64,000 nt of DNA, taken from contig NZ_FOXJ01000003.1 of NCBI RefSeq assembly GCF_900115685.1, positions 1 through 64,000 on the forward strand, in the 5' to 3' direction. Every line of letters begins with the position of its first letter. Position 1 is the stretch's first letter. Positions 49,802-59,380 of the stretch are shown here, one piece after another. A model generated the notes under the pieces. It did not search any database. It was not told where the DNA came from and was given only the letters and a program-made list of their open reading frames with translations. The position numbers were made by a program, and so were the translations under genes. The stretch comes from Variovorax sp. 770b2. GTDB lineage: Bacteria; Pseudomonadota; Gammaproteobacteria; Burkholderiales; Burkholderiaceae_C.

Positions 49802-50612
49802 CGATGATGCCCATGATGACGATGTCGGTGCGCAGGAAGTTCGACGCGTTCAGCACCATCTGACCCAGGCCCATGTTGGCCGCGACCATTTCGGCAGCGA
49901 CCAGCGTGGTCCACCCGAAGCCGATGGCGATGCGCATGCCCACGAGGATGTCGGGCAGCGCCGAGGGCAAGATGACGTGGCGGATCACCTGCATGTAGCT
50001 CGCGCCCATCGAGTACGCGGCGTTGATCTGCTCTTGCGAAGCACTGCGCATGCCCGAGCGCGCGGCCAGCGCCAGCGGCGCGAAGCAGCTCAAGAAGATC
50101 AGCAGCACCTTGGGCAGCTCGTCGATGCCGAACCAGATGATGATGAGCGGCAGATACGCGAGCGGCGGCAGCGGCCGGTAGAACTCCAGCGGCGGATCGA
50201 AGATGCCGCGCCAGAAGCGGCTCATGCCCATCGCGATGCCCACCGGAATGGCCGTCGCGCACGCAAGGAAGAAGGCCGAGAACACGCGGAACATGCTCGC
50301 CAGGAAGTGCTGCCACAGCGGCTTGTCGTTGGCCTGGCCCGTGAGGTATTCGTAGAACTGCTGGAACACCGCCTGCGGCGTCGGCAGGAAGAGCGGCTTG
50401 ACCCAGCCCATGTTGGTGACGACGAACCACAGCACGACCAGCGACACCACGGTGACCACGCTGATGACCACGCTGGAGCCCTCGCCCGGCACCTTGAAGG
50501 CACTGGTCTTGAGCTTGGCGCCCGGTGCGGGCGGCGGCGATGCGGCGGGTTTCGATGGCGGCGTCATGGCAACAACAACAGCGGCGGGCGATGCGATGGT
50601 GACCTCAGGCAT
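49719..50612 (-). CDS. tauC: ABC transporter permease, TauC/SsuC-like
   Basis: 297 residues. A long Pro/Ala-rich N-terminus is followed by about six membrane helices; the EAA loop reads ASYMQVIRHVILPSALPDILVGMRIAIGFGWTTLVAAEM, typical of nitrate/taurine/sulfonate permeases. It forms the channel of a TauABC importer. Its start overlaps the ATPase gene stop by 8 bases, and its end overlaps the convergent LysR gene by 83 bases. Confidence 0.85.
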   Translation of the reverse strand: MPEVTIASPAAVVVAMTPPSKPAASPPPAPGAKLKTSAFKVPGEGSSVVISVVTVVSLVVLWFVVTNMGWVKPLFLPTPQAVFQQFYEYLTGQANDKPLWQHFLASMFRVFSAFFLACATAIPVGIAMGMSRFWRGIFDPPLEFYRPLPPLAYLPLIIIWFGIDELPKVLLIFLSCFAPLALAARSGMRSASQEQINAAYSMGASYMQVIRHVILPSALPDILVGMRIAIGFGWTTLVAAEMVAANMGLGQMVLNASNFLRTDIVIMGIIVIGVVAYLFDLLMRWLERRLVPWKGRM

Positions 50613-51393
50613 GGGCGGCCTCGCGATGATGAATGATCGACAAGACCTCCTCGCGCATGCGGATGAATTCGGGCTCCGACTTCACCTTGCGCGAGTCGCC
50701 GTGCGAGAGGTACTGGCGAGAGAACGGCACGTTGTCGTAGACGTGCGAGATGCGCCCGGGGCTGGGGCTCATCACGATGAGGCGCGTGGCGAGGAACAGC
50801 GCCTCTTCCACCGAGTGGGTGATGAAGAACACCATCTTGTTCGACTTGGACCAGGCCTTGAGAAGAATCTCCTGCACCTGCTCGCGCGTGAACGCATCGA
50901 GCGCGCCCATGGGCTCGTCCATCAGCAGCACGGCCGGGTCGCTCGCCAGCGCGCGCGCAATGCCCACGCGCTGCTGCATGCCGCCCGAGAGCTCGTACAC
51001 CGCGCGCTCCGCGTACTGCTGCAGGCCGACGAGCGCGAGCTTGTCTTCAGCGATGCGGTCGCGCTCGGCCTTGCCCTTGCCGGCCAGGCGCAGGCCCAGC
51101 GCCACGTTGTCGCGCACGTTGAGCCAGGGCATGAGCGCGTGCTTCTGGAACACGACGCCGCGGTCCGCGCCGGGGCCGACGACGGGCTTGCCATCGAGCA
51201 GGATCTCGCCGGTCGATGGCGGCAGGAAGCCCGCGATGCTGTTGAGCAGCGTCGTCTTGCCGCAGCCCGAGGCACCGAGCGCGACGACGAAATCGCCGTC
51301 GTGCATCGTGAGGTTGACGGGCGCCAGCGCCTGCAGCGTGCCGCCCTTGACGGCGTAGTTGACCGTGAGGTCGCGAATGTCGAGCGTGGGCAT
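50605..51393 (-). CDS. tauB: ABC transporter ATPase, TauB/SsuB-like
   Basis: 262 residues. Walker A GASGCGKTTLL, signature ELSGGMQQRVGIARALA, Walker B AVLLMDEPMGALDAFTREQ and the switch His in FFITHSVEEALFLATR are all intact. It powers the TauABC-type importer for taurine or other sulfonates. The stop overlaps the permease start; it begins 19 bases after tauA. Confidence 0.88.
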   Translation of the reverse strand: MPTLDIRDLTVNYAVKGGTLQALAPVNLTMHDGDFVVALGASGCGKTTLLNSIAGFLPPSTGEILLDGKPVVGPGADRGVVFQKHALMPWLNVRDNVALGLRLAGKGKAERDRIAEDKLALVGLQQYAERAVYELSGGMQQRVGIARALASDPAVLLMDEPMGALDAFTREQVQEILLKAWSKSNKMVFFITHSVEEALFLATRLIVMSPSPGRISHVYDNVPFSRQYLSHGDSRKVKSEPEFIRMREEVLSIIHHREAAHA

Positions 51394-51412
51394 CTGGTTG
51401 CTGCTGGCTGGC

Positions 51413-52420
51413 TTACTTGCCCATCGCCTTGTCGACGTACACGGTGGTCACGAAGGCGCCGTAGTCGGGCTTGACTTCCTGCACCCGGCCCTGCTCCTTC
51501 AGGAAGGCCGCCGTGCCCGCCATCGCCTTGGCCGCGCCGCCGCCCAGCCACGTGGGCGAGACCTGCTCGGCCATGGTCGGAAAGGTGTAGAGCGCCATCG
51601 CGGCGGACACGTCCTTGGGGTCGGCCTTGGTCCACTTGGCCATCGCCTTGGTCTGCGGCGAATCGGGCGTCCAGCTCTTGCCGGTGGCCTTGTACTCTTC
51701 GTTCGCGCGGTTCAGGGCTTTCACGAACGCGACCATGAAAGGCTCGTTGGCCGCAGCCCACTTGGCGTTGACGACGATGCCCTCGAAGGTGGGCGCGCCG
51801 CGCTTGCCGATGCTGCCCGAGGTGGCGATGGTCTTGCCCGTGCCCTTGATCTTGGAGAGCACCGGGTCCCAGATGAAGGTGGCGTCGATGTCGCCGCGCT
51901 CCCATGCGGCGGCGATTTCCGGCGGGCGCATGTTCATCACGTTGACGCTCTTGGGATCGACGCCGTCCATCTTCATGCCGGCCATGAGCTGGTAGTGCGC
52001 GGTGGAGACGAAGGGCGTGGCCACCTTCTTGCCCGCGAGGTCCTTCATGCTGTTGATGCCCGAGGCGTTGCGGGCGATGAGCGCCTCGGCGTTGGCGATG
52101 TCCGCCGAGATCCAGAAGAGCTTGATGTCCTGGCCCTGGCTGGCTGCGGCGGTGAGCGGGCTGGAGCCGGTCTCGCCCATCTGCACGTCGCCTGAAGCCA
52201 TCGCGCGGATGACGTCGCCGCCGCCGGAGAACATGCGCCAGTTGATCTTGTAGCCGGTGGCTTTTTCGACCTCACCCGATTCCATGACCAGGCGCAGCGG
52301 GACGAGCATGTCCTGGTGGGCGAAGGTGACTTCCTTGGTTTGCGCAGAAGAGACGCCGCACAGCGTGAGCGCGGCGGCCAGCATGGCCAGCTGGAGGGGG
52401 AGACGGCGGGACATGGTCAT
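51413..52420 (-). CDS. tauA: Taurine/sulfonate ABC transporter substrate-binding protein
   Basis: 335 residues from the ATG at 52420, with GGAG 7 bases upstream; the Met at 52414 is an alternative. Signal peptide MTMSRRLPLQLAMLAAALTLCGVSSA, then KEVTFAHQDMLVPLRLVMESGEVEKATGYKINWRMFSGGGDVIRAMASGDVQMGETGSSPLTAA, a TauA-like ligand pocket. MKDLAGKKVATPFVSTAHYQLMAG continues the family pattern. It captures taurine or a related sulfonate in the periplasm for TauBC. The imported taurine could feed xsc after deamination by an enzyme not seen here. Confidence 0.88.
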   Translation of the reverse strand: MTMSRRLPLQLAMLAAALTLCGVSSAQTKEVTFAHQDMLVPLRLVMESGEVEKATGYKINWRMFSGGGDVIRAMASGDVQMGETGSSPLTAAASQGQDIKLFWISADIANAEALIARNASGINSMKDLAGKKVATPFVSTAHYQLMAGMKMDGVDPKSVNVMNMRPPEIAAAWERGDIDATFIWDPVLSKIKGTGKTIATSGSIGKRGAPTFEGIVVNAKWAAANEPFMVAFVKALNRANEEYKATGKSWTPDSPQTKAMAKWTKADPKDVSAAMALYTFPTMAEQVSPTWLGGGAAKAMAGTAAFLKEQGRVQEVKPDYGAFVTTVYVDKAMGK

Positions 52421-52910
52421 CGAGTTTCTCCATTGGGTGAATCGGAGCGACTTTGCACGCATCGCCCGCAGCCAGGAAGTACCAGCGCGGATGCGGGGAT
52501 AGAGCCAGCGTGTCCGTGAATACCCTTGTTCTGGTGCATATGGCACTCAGACGGGGCATCGGGCCTTGCCCTTGGCCTGGGCACTTCCTTGGGGAGAGGG
52601 AGCAAATCCACCCCGCCGAGCGAAGCAAAGGCCCGATCGCGAGCCGAGCAACGCGATGGCTCGTTGGTGCCCCACCCCCTCTGGCTGCGCCGAGGAGCGC
52701 AGCGTTTCGCGGATCAGGGCTCGCAGCTGTTTGAGCCGAAGGCGAGTTCTGCGAAACCCCGCGAAACGCGAGCACCGCAGGTTGCCCCGTAGCGCAGCGA
52801 AGGGGTCGCAGACAGTGGGGTCGCCTTTCTTTTGCCTACGTTTCTTTGGCGAAGCAAAGAAAAGTAGGTCGCCCGCCGGGGCGAGACCCGGCCTCGGGAA
52901 AAAAACCAGA
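52421..52910. repeat. Gene-free stretch with a dispersed-repeat-like element
   Basis: No gene fits in these 490 bases. From about 52600 the sequence has long inverted repeats: GCGTTTCGCGG (52702-52712) with CCGCGAAACGC (52759-52769), and CCTACGTTTCTTTG-GCGAAG-CAAAGAAAAGTAGG (52835-52868), 13 of 14 pairs. Together with the periodic GC-rich text it resembles the repeat family seen in many Variovorax and Acidovorax intergenic regions, from memory only. The stem near 52850 could also end transcription of flanking genes. The tauA promoter should be at the left end. Confidence 0.55.
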
Positions 52911-54449
52911 TCAATGCGTTCGAAGCCCCGCGGCTCTCTTCTCGCCACGCGCCAAAGCCAACTCCTCAACAGCCATCCCCAAAGCCCGAATCCCCGCCGG
53001 AATCTGAGAAGCAGCAATAGAAGACAAGCGCAGCCGGAAGAACGGACACGGATACGGCGGCCGTGCAAAAAACACATCCCCCGCCTCGATGAGCACGCCG
53101 TGATTGCGCGCCATCAACGACAGTTCGGTCGCATCCACCCACGTCGGCGCCTGCACCCAGATCGACGCCCCGCCCGAGGGCAGCCTGAACTCGAAATCCG
53201 GCATGTGATCCCGCAGCGCTTGCGCCGCAATGGCCAGCCGCTCCTGCATCGCATGGTTCACCCGCCGCGCATGCGACTCGTGGTGCCCCAGCGAAAGAAA
53301 CAGCGCGTAGGCGTGTTGAAGGAACGCACTCGGGTGCCGCACCATCGCGTGGCGAATCAACCGCAGCTCCTTGATCAACGCCCGCGGCGCCACGATGAAC
53401 CCCAGCCGCAGCGCCGGCGACAGGCTCTTCGACACGGAGCCCACGTAGATCACGCGGCCCGTCTTGTCCAGGCTCTTGAGCGCGGGCATCGGCGCCCCTT
53501 CGTACAGGTTCTCGGCCTCGTAGTCGTCCTCGATGATCACGAAGTCCTGCAGCTCGGCCTTGCGCAGCAGCCACTGCCGGCGCTCCAGGCTCAGCGTGGC
53601 GGTGGTCGGGCTCTGGTGCGAGGGGGTGACGAACATGTAGTCGGCGGCGGGCAGTGCATCGACCACGAGGCCGTCTTCATCGACATCCACCTCCACCCAC
53701 TTGGGCTGCCGCAGCGAGAAGCTGTTGCGTGCGTGCGGGTGGCCGGGCTCCTCCAGCCCCACGCGGGTCTGCTCGTCGAACAGCGCCTCGGCCAGCAGGT
53801 AGTAGGCGTGCTGCGCGCCCATGGTGACCAGGATCTCTTCCTTCAGCGCGAACACGCCGCGCCGGGGCAAGAGGCGCGTGCGGATCTGCTCGATGAGGTC
53901 GGGCACGTCGTCGGTCTCGAAGTCGGGGGTCCAGTGCGGCAGTTGCGAGCGCGCCAGGCTGCGCGCGCAGCACTCGCGGAAGTCTTCGGTCGGAAAGAGC
54001 TGCGGGTCGTAGTTGCCGTAGACGAAAGGGTACGGGTAGTCGCGCCACCGGTCGGGCTTGGAGAGCGTGGGCTTGTCGACCAGCGAGCGCAGCACCCGGC
54101 CCGACCAGTCGGGCGGCTGGCTCGCCTGGCCGCTGCGGCCGACCAGCGGCTCGGCGTGCACCGCCGAGAGCGGGCGCGCGTTGTGCGCCACGAACACGCC
54201 GCTGCGCGGGCGCGCCTCCAGGAAGCCTTCGTCGATCAGTTGCAGGTAGGCCGAAGTCACGGTGTTGCGGCTCAGCCCGAGCAGCGCCGCGAGCTCGCGC
54301 GACGAGGGCAGCGGCGCGCCGGGTGTCAGGTGCTCTTCGAGGATGGCCTGCACCACGGCGGTACGCAAACGGGCCTGCAGCGGCAGCGCCGGCTGGTCGG
54401 GCAGCGCAAAAAGCTGCGCCCACTGGGTGGATCGCGGGTTCGGGGGCAT
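52911..54449 (-). CDS. MocR-family regulator (GntR HTH fused to aminotransferase domain)
   Basis: 512 residues from the ATG at 54449 (MPPNPRSTQWAQLFALPDQ). The N-terminal GntR HTH (LPLQARLRTAVVQAILEEHLTPGAPLPSSRELAALLGLSRNTVTSAYLQLIDEGFLEARPRSGVFVA) is followed by a type I aminotransferase domain with EEPGHPHARNSF, IIEDDYEAENLYEG and the PLP lysine in YVGSVSKSLSPALRLGFI. MocR proteins include TauR, which controls taurine genes with PLP-amine ligands. It is divergent from the SnoaL/FAD-oxidase/ABC cluster and likely controls that. A link with tauABC is possible. Confidence 0.88.
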   Translation of the reverse strand: MPPNPRSTQWAQLFALPDQPALPLQARLRTAVVQAILEEHLTPGAPLPSSRELAALLGLSRNTVTSAYLQLIDEGFLEARPRSGVFVAHNARPLSAVHAEPLVGRSGQASQPPDWSGRVLRSLVDKPTLSKPDRWRDYPYPFVYGNYDPQLFPTEDFRECCARSLARSQLPHWTPDFETDDVPDLIEQIRTRLLPRRGVFALKEEILVTMGAQHAYYLLAEALFDEQTRVGLEEPGHPHARNSFSLRQPKWVEVDVDEDGLVVDALPAADYMFVTPSHQSPTTATLSLERRQWLLRKAELQDFVIIEDDYEAENLYEGAPMPALKSLDKTGRVIYVGSVSKSLSPALRLGFIVAPRALIKELRLIRHAMVRHPSAFLQHAYALFLSLGHHESHARRVNHAMQERLAIAAQALRDHMPDFEFRLPSGGASIWVQAPTWVDATELSLMARNHGVLIEAGDVFFARPPYPCPFFRLRLSSIAASQIPAGIRALGMAVEELALARGEKRAAGLRTH

Positions 54450-54603
54450 GGTGCGCCGCAGTTTAGGACAGGCACCCCCTTCATGGGGCCCTGGTGGTGC
54501 GCCGGCGGCGTTCTGGCTCGGTCGAATCCCCCCATCTGGACCTATCGCGCCGGCACCCCGCTGCCTAGGCTTGTGCCATTCATTTCCGCTCCGGAGTTCC
54601 CGC

Positions 54604-55035
54604 GTGACCGTCCAGCCTTCTTCCTCATCCTCTTCCTCTCCCGCTTCCTCTGCTGCAGTGACCACCGGCACCCTGGCCGCCTTCAGCGACGCCTGGAACC
54701 GCCACGACATCGACGCGCTGATGGGCTTCATGACGCCGGACTGCATCTTCCAGACCGCCGGAGGCCCCGACGCCTGCGGCGCGCGCCACGTGGGTACGGA
54801 GGCGGTGCGCAAGGCCTTCGCGGGTGCCTGGCAGGCGGTGCCCGATGCGCAGTGGGTCAACGGCCAGCACTTCGTGCACGGCGAGTTCGGCACCTCGCAA
54901 TGGACTTTCACCGGCACCGCCGCCGACGGCGGCCGCATCGAGACCGACGGCATCGACGTCTTCACCTTCAGGGACGGAAAGATCCACCTGAAGAACGTGT
55001 TCCGCAAGGCCAGGCCGAACCTGCCTGCGAAGTAG
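54604..55035 (+). CDS. SnoaL/NTF2-like protein
   Basis: 143 residues starting with GTG at 54604, GGAG 7 bases upstream. After a Ser-rich N-terminus, LAAFSDAWNRHDIDALMGFMTPDCIFQTAGGPDACGARHVGTEAVRKAFAGAWQAVPDAQW and FTFRDGKIHLKNVFRK show the SnoaL barrel. Function unknown; the family includes small isomerases and binding proteins. It is the first gene of the plus-strand cluster, 155 bases from the divergent MocR gene, whose promoter region has two GCGCCGGC boxes (54499-54506 and 54547-54554). Confidence 0.72.
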   Translation: MTVQPSSSSSSSPASSAAVTTGTLAAFSDAWNRHDIDALMGFMTPDCIFQTAGGPDACGARHVGTEAVRKAFAGAWQAVPDAQWVNGQHFVHGEFGTSQWTFTGTAADGGRIETDGIDVFTFRDGKIHLKNVFRKARPNLPAK

Positions 55036-55101
55036 CGCAAGCATCAGAGCAAGCACGAAGGCCGGCGGCCACGCCACGGCCTTCTTCACTGGAGCCCTCT
55101 C

Positions 55102-56586
55102 ATGACCATCGCGACAGGGACCGCCCGATTCACCTGTGCCGCCAGCGCCGCGACCATCGACGGCGCCGCCCCCATGCAACCGCCACAAGACCCGTTCCGC
55201 CCCTACGACCCGCAATACGACCCGCTGCTCGCACCCGACCCCGGCGCCGGCCGCGCCTACGCGCCCACCTGGTGGGTGGCCAGCGCCGGCACGCCGCCCG
55301 AGGACGACGGCCCCTTGCTGCGCGACATCGACGTGGACGTGGCCATCATCGGCTCGGGCGCCACGGGCATGTCGACCGCGCTGTACCTCGCGCAGGAGCA
55401 CGGCATCCAGGCCACGGTGCTGGAAGCCAACCAGGCCGCATGGGGCTGCTCCAGCCGCAGCGGCGGGCAGGGCCAGAACGCGAGCGGGCGCCTGAAGCGC
55501 TCGCAGTGGATCGAGCGCTGGGGCCTGGACACCGCGAAGAAGCTCGATGCCGAGATCCGCAGCGGCTTCGAGAACTTCCGCCACCTCACCACGCAGATCG
55601 ACTGCGATGCGTTCGACGGCGGGCACCTGCACGTGGCGCACCGGCCCGAGAAACTCGTCGCCCTGGAGGCCGAGGCGCGCCTCATGCGCGAGACCTTCGG
55701 CTACGCCACCCGCATGATGGGCACCGAGGAACTGCGGCGCGACTACTGCGACGAGCGCGAGGCCAAGGGCGCGATGTTCGAGGCCGAGGGCGTGGGCATC
55801 CATCCGCTGAAGTTCACCTTCGGGCTGATGCGCCGGGCGCGCGCGTTGGGCGTGACGGTGCACACCTCCAGCCCGGTGCAGGGCTGGCACACCATCGACG
55901 GCATTCATCACCTGCGCACGCCCGCCGGCACGGTGCGCGCGCGCCGCGTGGCGGTGTGCACGGGCGGCTACACGGGGCAGGCGCTGAACCCGATGCTCAA
56001 GAACCGGATCATGCCGATCCTCTCGAACTCGGTGGTGACGCGGCCGCTCTCCGATGCGGAACTGGCCGCGACCAATTTCAAATCGCAGACCTTTCTGACG
56101 GACACGCGCACGCTACGCTTCTACTACCGGCTCCTGAAGGGCAACCGGCTGCAGATCGGCAGCCGCAGCGCGGTGAGCGGGGCCGATGCGGAGCACCCGG
56201 TGCACCTGAAGCTGCTCACCGATGCCATTGCGCGCAAGTTCCCGCCGCTCACCGACATCCGCATCGACCACTCGTGGTGGGGCTGGGTGGACATGAGCCA
56301 CGACATGATGCCGCGCATCACGCAGCCCGATGCGGACAAGAAGATCTGGTACGCGGTGGGCTACGGCGGCAACGGCGTGTCGTTCTCGACCTGGGCCGGC
56401 AAGCGGCTGGCCGAGCGCGTGGCGGGCAAGGACACGGGCAAGGACGTGTTCGAGTTGCCGATCTATCACTCGCCACTGCCCTTCCCCAACGTGATGGGGC
56501 TGGTGGAGTCGCGCGCGTTCGCGCCGTTCCGGCGCATCGGGCAGCGTGCGCTCTACAAGTGGTACTGGCTGCGGGACGAGAAGTAG
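55102..56586 (+). CDS. FAD-dependent amine/amino acid oxidoreductase (DAO family, PuuB-like)
   Basis: 494 residues. DVDVAIIGSGATGMSTALYLAQEHGIQATVLEA is the FAD-binding motif; WGCSSRSGGQGQNASGRLKRSQWIERWG and VAVCTGGYTGQALNPMLKNRIMPILSNSVVTRPL follow the gamma-glutamylputrescine oxidase pattern. RLQIGSRSAV and WVDMSHDMMPRI complete the core. It oxidises an amine or N-modified amino acid with FAD, releasing peroxide or passing electrons on. It begins about 66 bases after the SnoaL gene and precedes the importer genes, so it may act on the imported compound. Confidence 0.85.
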   Translation: MTIATGTARFTCAASAATIDGAAPMQPPQDPFRPYDPQYDPLLAPDPGAGRAYAPTWWVASAGTPPEDDGPLLRDIDVDVAIIGSGATGMSTALYLAQEHGIQATVLEANQAAWGCSSRSGGQGQNASGRLKRSQWIERWGLDTAKKLDAEIRSGFENFRHLTTQIDCDAFDGGHLHVAHRPEKLVALEAEARLMRETFGYATRMMGTEELRRDYCDEREAKGAMFEAEGVGIHPLKFTFGLMRRARALGVTVHTSSPVQGWHTIDGIHHLRTPAGTVRARRVAVCTGGYTGQALNPMLKNRIMPILSNSVVTRPLSDAELAATNFKSQTFLTDTRTLRFYYRLLKGNRLQIGSRSAVSGADAEHPVHLKLLTDAIARKFPPLTDIRIDHSWWGWVDMSHDMMPRITQPDADKKIWYAVGYGGNGVSFSTWAGKRLAERVAGKDTGKDVFELPIYHSPLPFPNVMGLVESRAFAPFRRIGQRALYKWYWLRDEK

Positions 56587-56784
56587 GCGAGACCGCGCAC
56601 CGCCCGCGCGCATTCACCGAAGTGGCGCACGCCGCTGCTGCACAACGGGGCAAACCCGTGGCTTCTGGCCCTGCGAGTCGCGAGCAAGTGGCTCTTCGCC
56701 CGCAGGCACCCAGCGCCTATCTTCGACAGCAAGGCCCGAGCGGCCGAAGCTTGTTGCCTGTGTCGAATTTCCAGAGGTCCTCTC

Positions 56785-58383
56785 ATGTCCCTTCTCCGTT
56801 TCACGCGCCGTGCCACCCTGCTCTCGGCCGCCTCGGTGGCCGCGAGCGCCCTGCTGCCGCTGCCCGCATCGGCCGCCGATGAGCCCAGGCGCGGCGGCAC
56901 GCTGGTGATCGGCAGCACGCAGACGCCGCGGCACCTGAACGGCGCGGTGCAGTCGGGCATTGCCACCGCCATGCCTTCGACGCAGATCTTCGCCAGCCCG
57001 CTGCGCTTTGACGACAAGTGGAACCCGCAGCCCTACCTGGCCGAATCGTGGAAGCTGGCCGACGACGGCAAGTCGCTCACGCTCAAGCTGCGCAAGGACG
57101 CGGTGTTCCACGACGGCAAGCCGGTCACCTCGGCGGACGTGGCGTTCTCGGTGATGGCCATCAAGGCGAACCATCCGTTCACCACCATGCTCGGTCCGGT
57201 CGAGAAGGTGGAGACGCCCGATGCGCAGACGGCCATCATCCGCATGAGCGTGCCGCACCCGGCCATCGTCCTGGCGATGTCGCCGGCGCTGTGCCCCATT
57301 CTTCCGAAGCACATCTACGGCGACGGGCAGGACCTGAAGAGCCATCCGCGCAACTCCACCGACGTGGTCGGCTCGGGCCCGTTCCGCGTGACCGAATTCA
57401 AGCCGGCGCAGCGCATCGTGCTGGAGCGCTTCGACAAGTTCTTCCTGCCCGGCAAGCCCTACCTGGACAAGATCATCGTCAACGTCACGCCCGACATGGC
57501 CAGCCTCATGCTCGGCCTGGAGCGCGGGGACATCCAGATGCTGCCCTTCGCCACGCTGCCCACCGACCTGAAGCGCATGGCGAACGACCCGAAGGTGTCG
57601 CTCACCCCCAAGGGCTACGACGGCATCGGCGCGCTCAACTGGCTGGCCTTCAACACGGCCAAGAAACCCTTGTCGGATGCGCAGGTGCGCAAGGCCATCG
57701 CCACGGCCATCGACAAGAACTTCATCACCAAGGCGCTGATGGGCGGCTTCGCCACGGTGTCCGACGGCCCGCTGGTGGCCAACAGTCCCTTCGCGGTGAA
57801 CGACCTCGTGCGCTATCCGCTCGACCTGAAGAAGGCCGGCGAGATGCTGGACGCCGCGGGCTACAAGGCCGGCGCGAACGGCGAGCGCTTCAAGCTCACC
57901 ATCGACTACCTGCCGGGCGCCGACGACCAGCAGAAGAACGTGGCCGAATACATCCGCGGCCAGCTCAAGAAGGTGGGCATCACGGTGGAGGTGCGCGCCT
58001 CGGCCGACTTTCCGGCGTGGGCCAAGCGGCTGGCCTCGCACGACTTCGACATGTCGATGGACGTGGTGTTCAACTGGGGCGACCCGATCATCGGCGTGCA
58101 CCGCACGTACCTGTCGACCAACATCAAGCCGATCATCTGGACCAACACGCAGTCGTATGCCAACCCGAAGGTGGACGAGCTGCTCAACACCGCCGGCGGG
58201 CTGATCGATGCAACCCAGCGCAAGGCCTACTACGCGACCTTCCAGAAGATCGTGACGGACGACCTGCCGATCGAGTTCATCAACCAGGTGCCCTACCACA
58301 CGATCGCGAGCAAGAAGCTGGGGAACGTGCCCGCCACCATCTGGGGGCCGCTGTCGCCGCTGGACGAGGTCTACTTCAAGTAA
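56785..58383 (+). CDS. ABC transporter substrate-binding protein, family 5 (DppA/OppA-like)
   Basis: 532 residues. Signal peptide MSLLRFTRRATLLSAASVAASALLPLPASA (twin-arginine-like TRRA), then RRGGTLVIGSTQTPRHLNGAV and AESWKLADDGKSLTLKLRKDAVFHDGKPVTSADVAFSV, signatures of the family. It captures a peptide, opine or similar compound. It precedes two permeases and two ATPases. The 198 bases before it hold no gene. Confidence 0.88.
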   Translation: MSLLRFTRRATLLSAASVAASALLPLPASAADEPRRGGTLVIGSTQTPRHLNGAVQSGIATAMPSTQIFASPLRFDDKWNPQPYLAESWKLADDGKSLTLKLRKDAVFHDGKPVTSADVAFSVMAIKANHPFTTMLGPVEKVETPDAQTAIIRMSVPHPAIVLAMSPALCPILPKHIYGDGQDLKSHPRNSTDVVGSGPFRVTEFKPAQRIVLERFDKFFLPGKPYLDKIIVNVTPDMASLMLGLERGDIQMLPFATLPTDLKRMANDPKVSLTPKGYDGIGALNWLAFNTAKKPLSDAQVRKAIATAIDKNFITKALMGGFATVSDGPLVANSPFAVNDLVRYPLDLKKAGEMLDAAGYKAGANGERFKLTIDYLPGADDQQKNVAEYIRGQLKKVGITVEVRASADFPAWAKRLASHDFDMSMDVVFNWGDPIIGVHRTYLSTNIKPIIWTNTQSYANPKVDELLNTAGGLIDATQRKAYYATFQKIVTDDLPIEFINQVPYHTIASKKLGNVPATIWGPLSPLDEVYFK

Positions 58384-58405
58384 GGCCGGCAAGGCCGCAC
58401 GCGAC

Positions 58406-59380
58406 ATGGGAACGCTTCGCTACGCAGCCTCGCGACTGCTCCAGGCCATCGGCCTGGTGCTCGCGGTGGTGGTGCTCAATTTCGTGCTGGTGCACGCCGC
58501 GCCGGGCGACCCGGTGGAAACCATCGCCGGCGCCAGCGGCGGCATGTCGCCCGAGCTGATGGCGCAGCTGCGCACGCAGTACGGCCTGGACAAGCCGCTG
58601 CCGGTGCAGCTGGGCGTGTACCTGGGCAAGGTGGCGCGGGGCGACCTGGGCTACTCGTACTTCTTCAACCTGCCGGTCACCGACATGATTGCCGAGCGCG
58701 TGCCGGCCACGCTGCTGCTGGTGCTCAGCTCGGTGCTGCTGGCCTTCGTGGCGGGCACGGCGCTGGGCGTGCTGTCGTCGCGCAAGCCCAACGGCTGGCT
58801 CTCGCAGTTCATCACGGTGCTGTCGCTGGTGGGGTTCGCGGCGCCGGTGTTCTGGCTGGGGATCATGCTGGTGATCCTGCTGGCGTCGGTGTTCCCCATT
58901 CTTCCGGTGGCGGGCATGCGCTCCATCGATTCCACCGGCGGCGGCCTGAAGGACGTGCTGGACGTGGCCCACCACCTGGTGCTGCCCACGCTCACGCTGA
59001 GCCTGGTGTACCTTGCGCAGTACAGCCGGCTCGCGCGCTCCTCGATGCTGGACGTGCTGGGCTCCGACTTCATCCGCACCGCGCGCGCCAAGGGCCTGGC
59101 CGACCGCGTGGTGCTCTACAAGCACGCGCTGCGCAACGCGCTGCTGCCGGTGGTCACGGTGCTGGGGCTGCAATTCGGCAACGTGCTGGCCGGCGCGATC
59201 CTGGTGGAGACGGTCTTCAACTGGCCGGGCCTGGGCCGGCTGGCGTTCGAATCGGTGCTGCGGCGCGACTACCCGACCATCCTGGGCGTGCTGCTGTTCT
59301 CCTCGGTGGTGGTGGTGGTGATGAACCAGCTCACCGACCTGTGCTATCGCTTCATCGACCCGCGGATCAAGGCCTCATGA
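58406..59380 (+). CDS. ABC transporter permease, DppB-like
   Basis: 324 residues, about six membrane helices. MGTLRYAASRLLQAIGLVLAVVVLNFVLVHAAPGDPVETIAG is the standard DppB start. The loop YSRLARSSMLDVLGSDFIRTARAKGLADRVVLYKHALRNALLPVVTVLG contains the ATPase-contact segment. It begins 22 bases after the binding-protein gene and its stop overlaps the next permease by ATGA. Confidence 0.9.
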   Translation: MGTLRYAASRLLQAIGLVLAVVVLNFVLVHAAPGDPVETIAGASGGMSPELMAQLRTQYGLDKPLPVQLGVYLGKVARGDLGYSYFFNLPVTDMIAERVPATLLLVLSSVLLAFVAGTALGVLSSRKPNGWLSQFITVLSLVGFAAPVFWLGIMLVILLASVFPILPVAGMRSIDSTGGGLKDVLDVAHHLVLPTLTLSLVYLAQYSRLARSSMLDVLGSDFIRTARAKGLADRVVLYKHALRNALLPVVTVLGLQFGNVLAGAILVETVFNWPGLGRLAFESVLRRDYPTILGVLLFSSVVVVVMNQLTDLCYRFIDPRIKAS

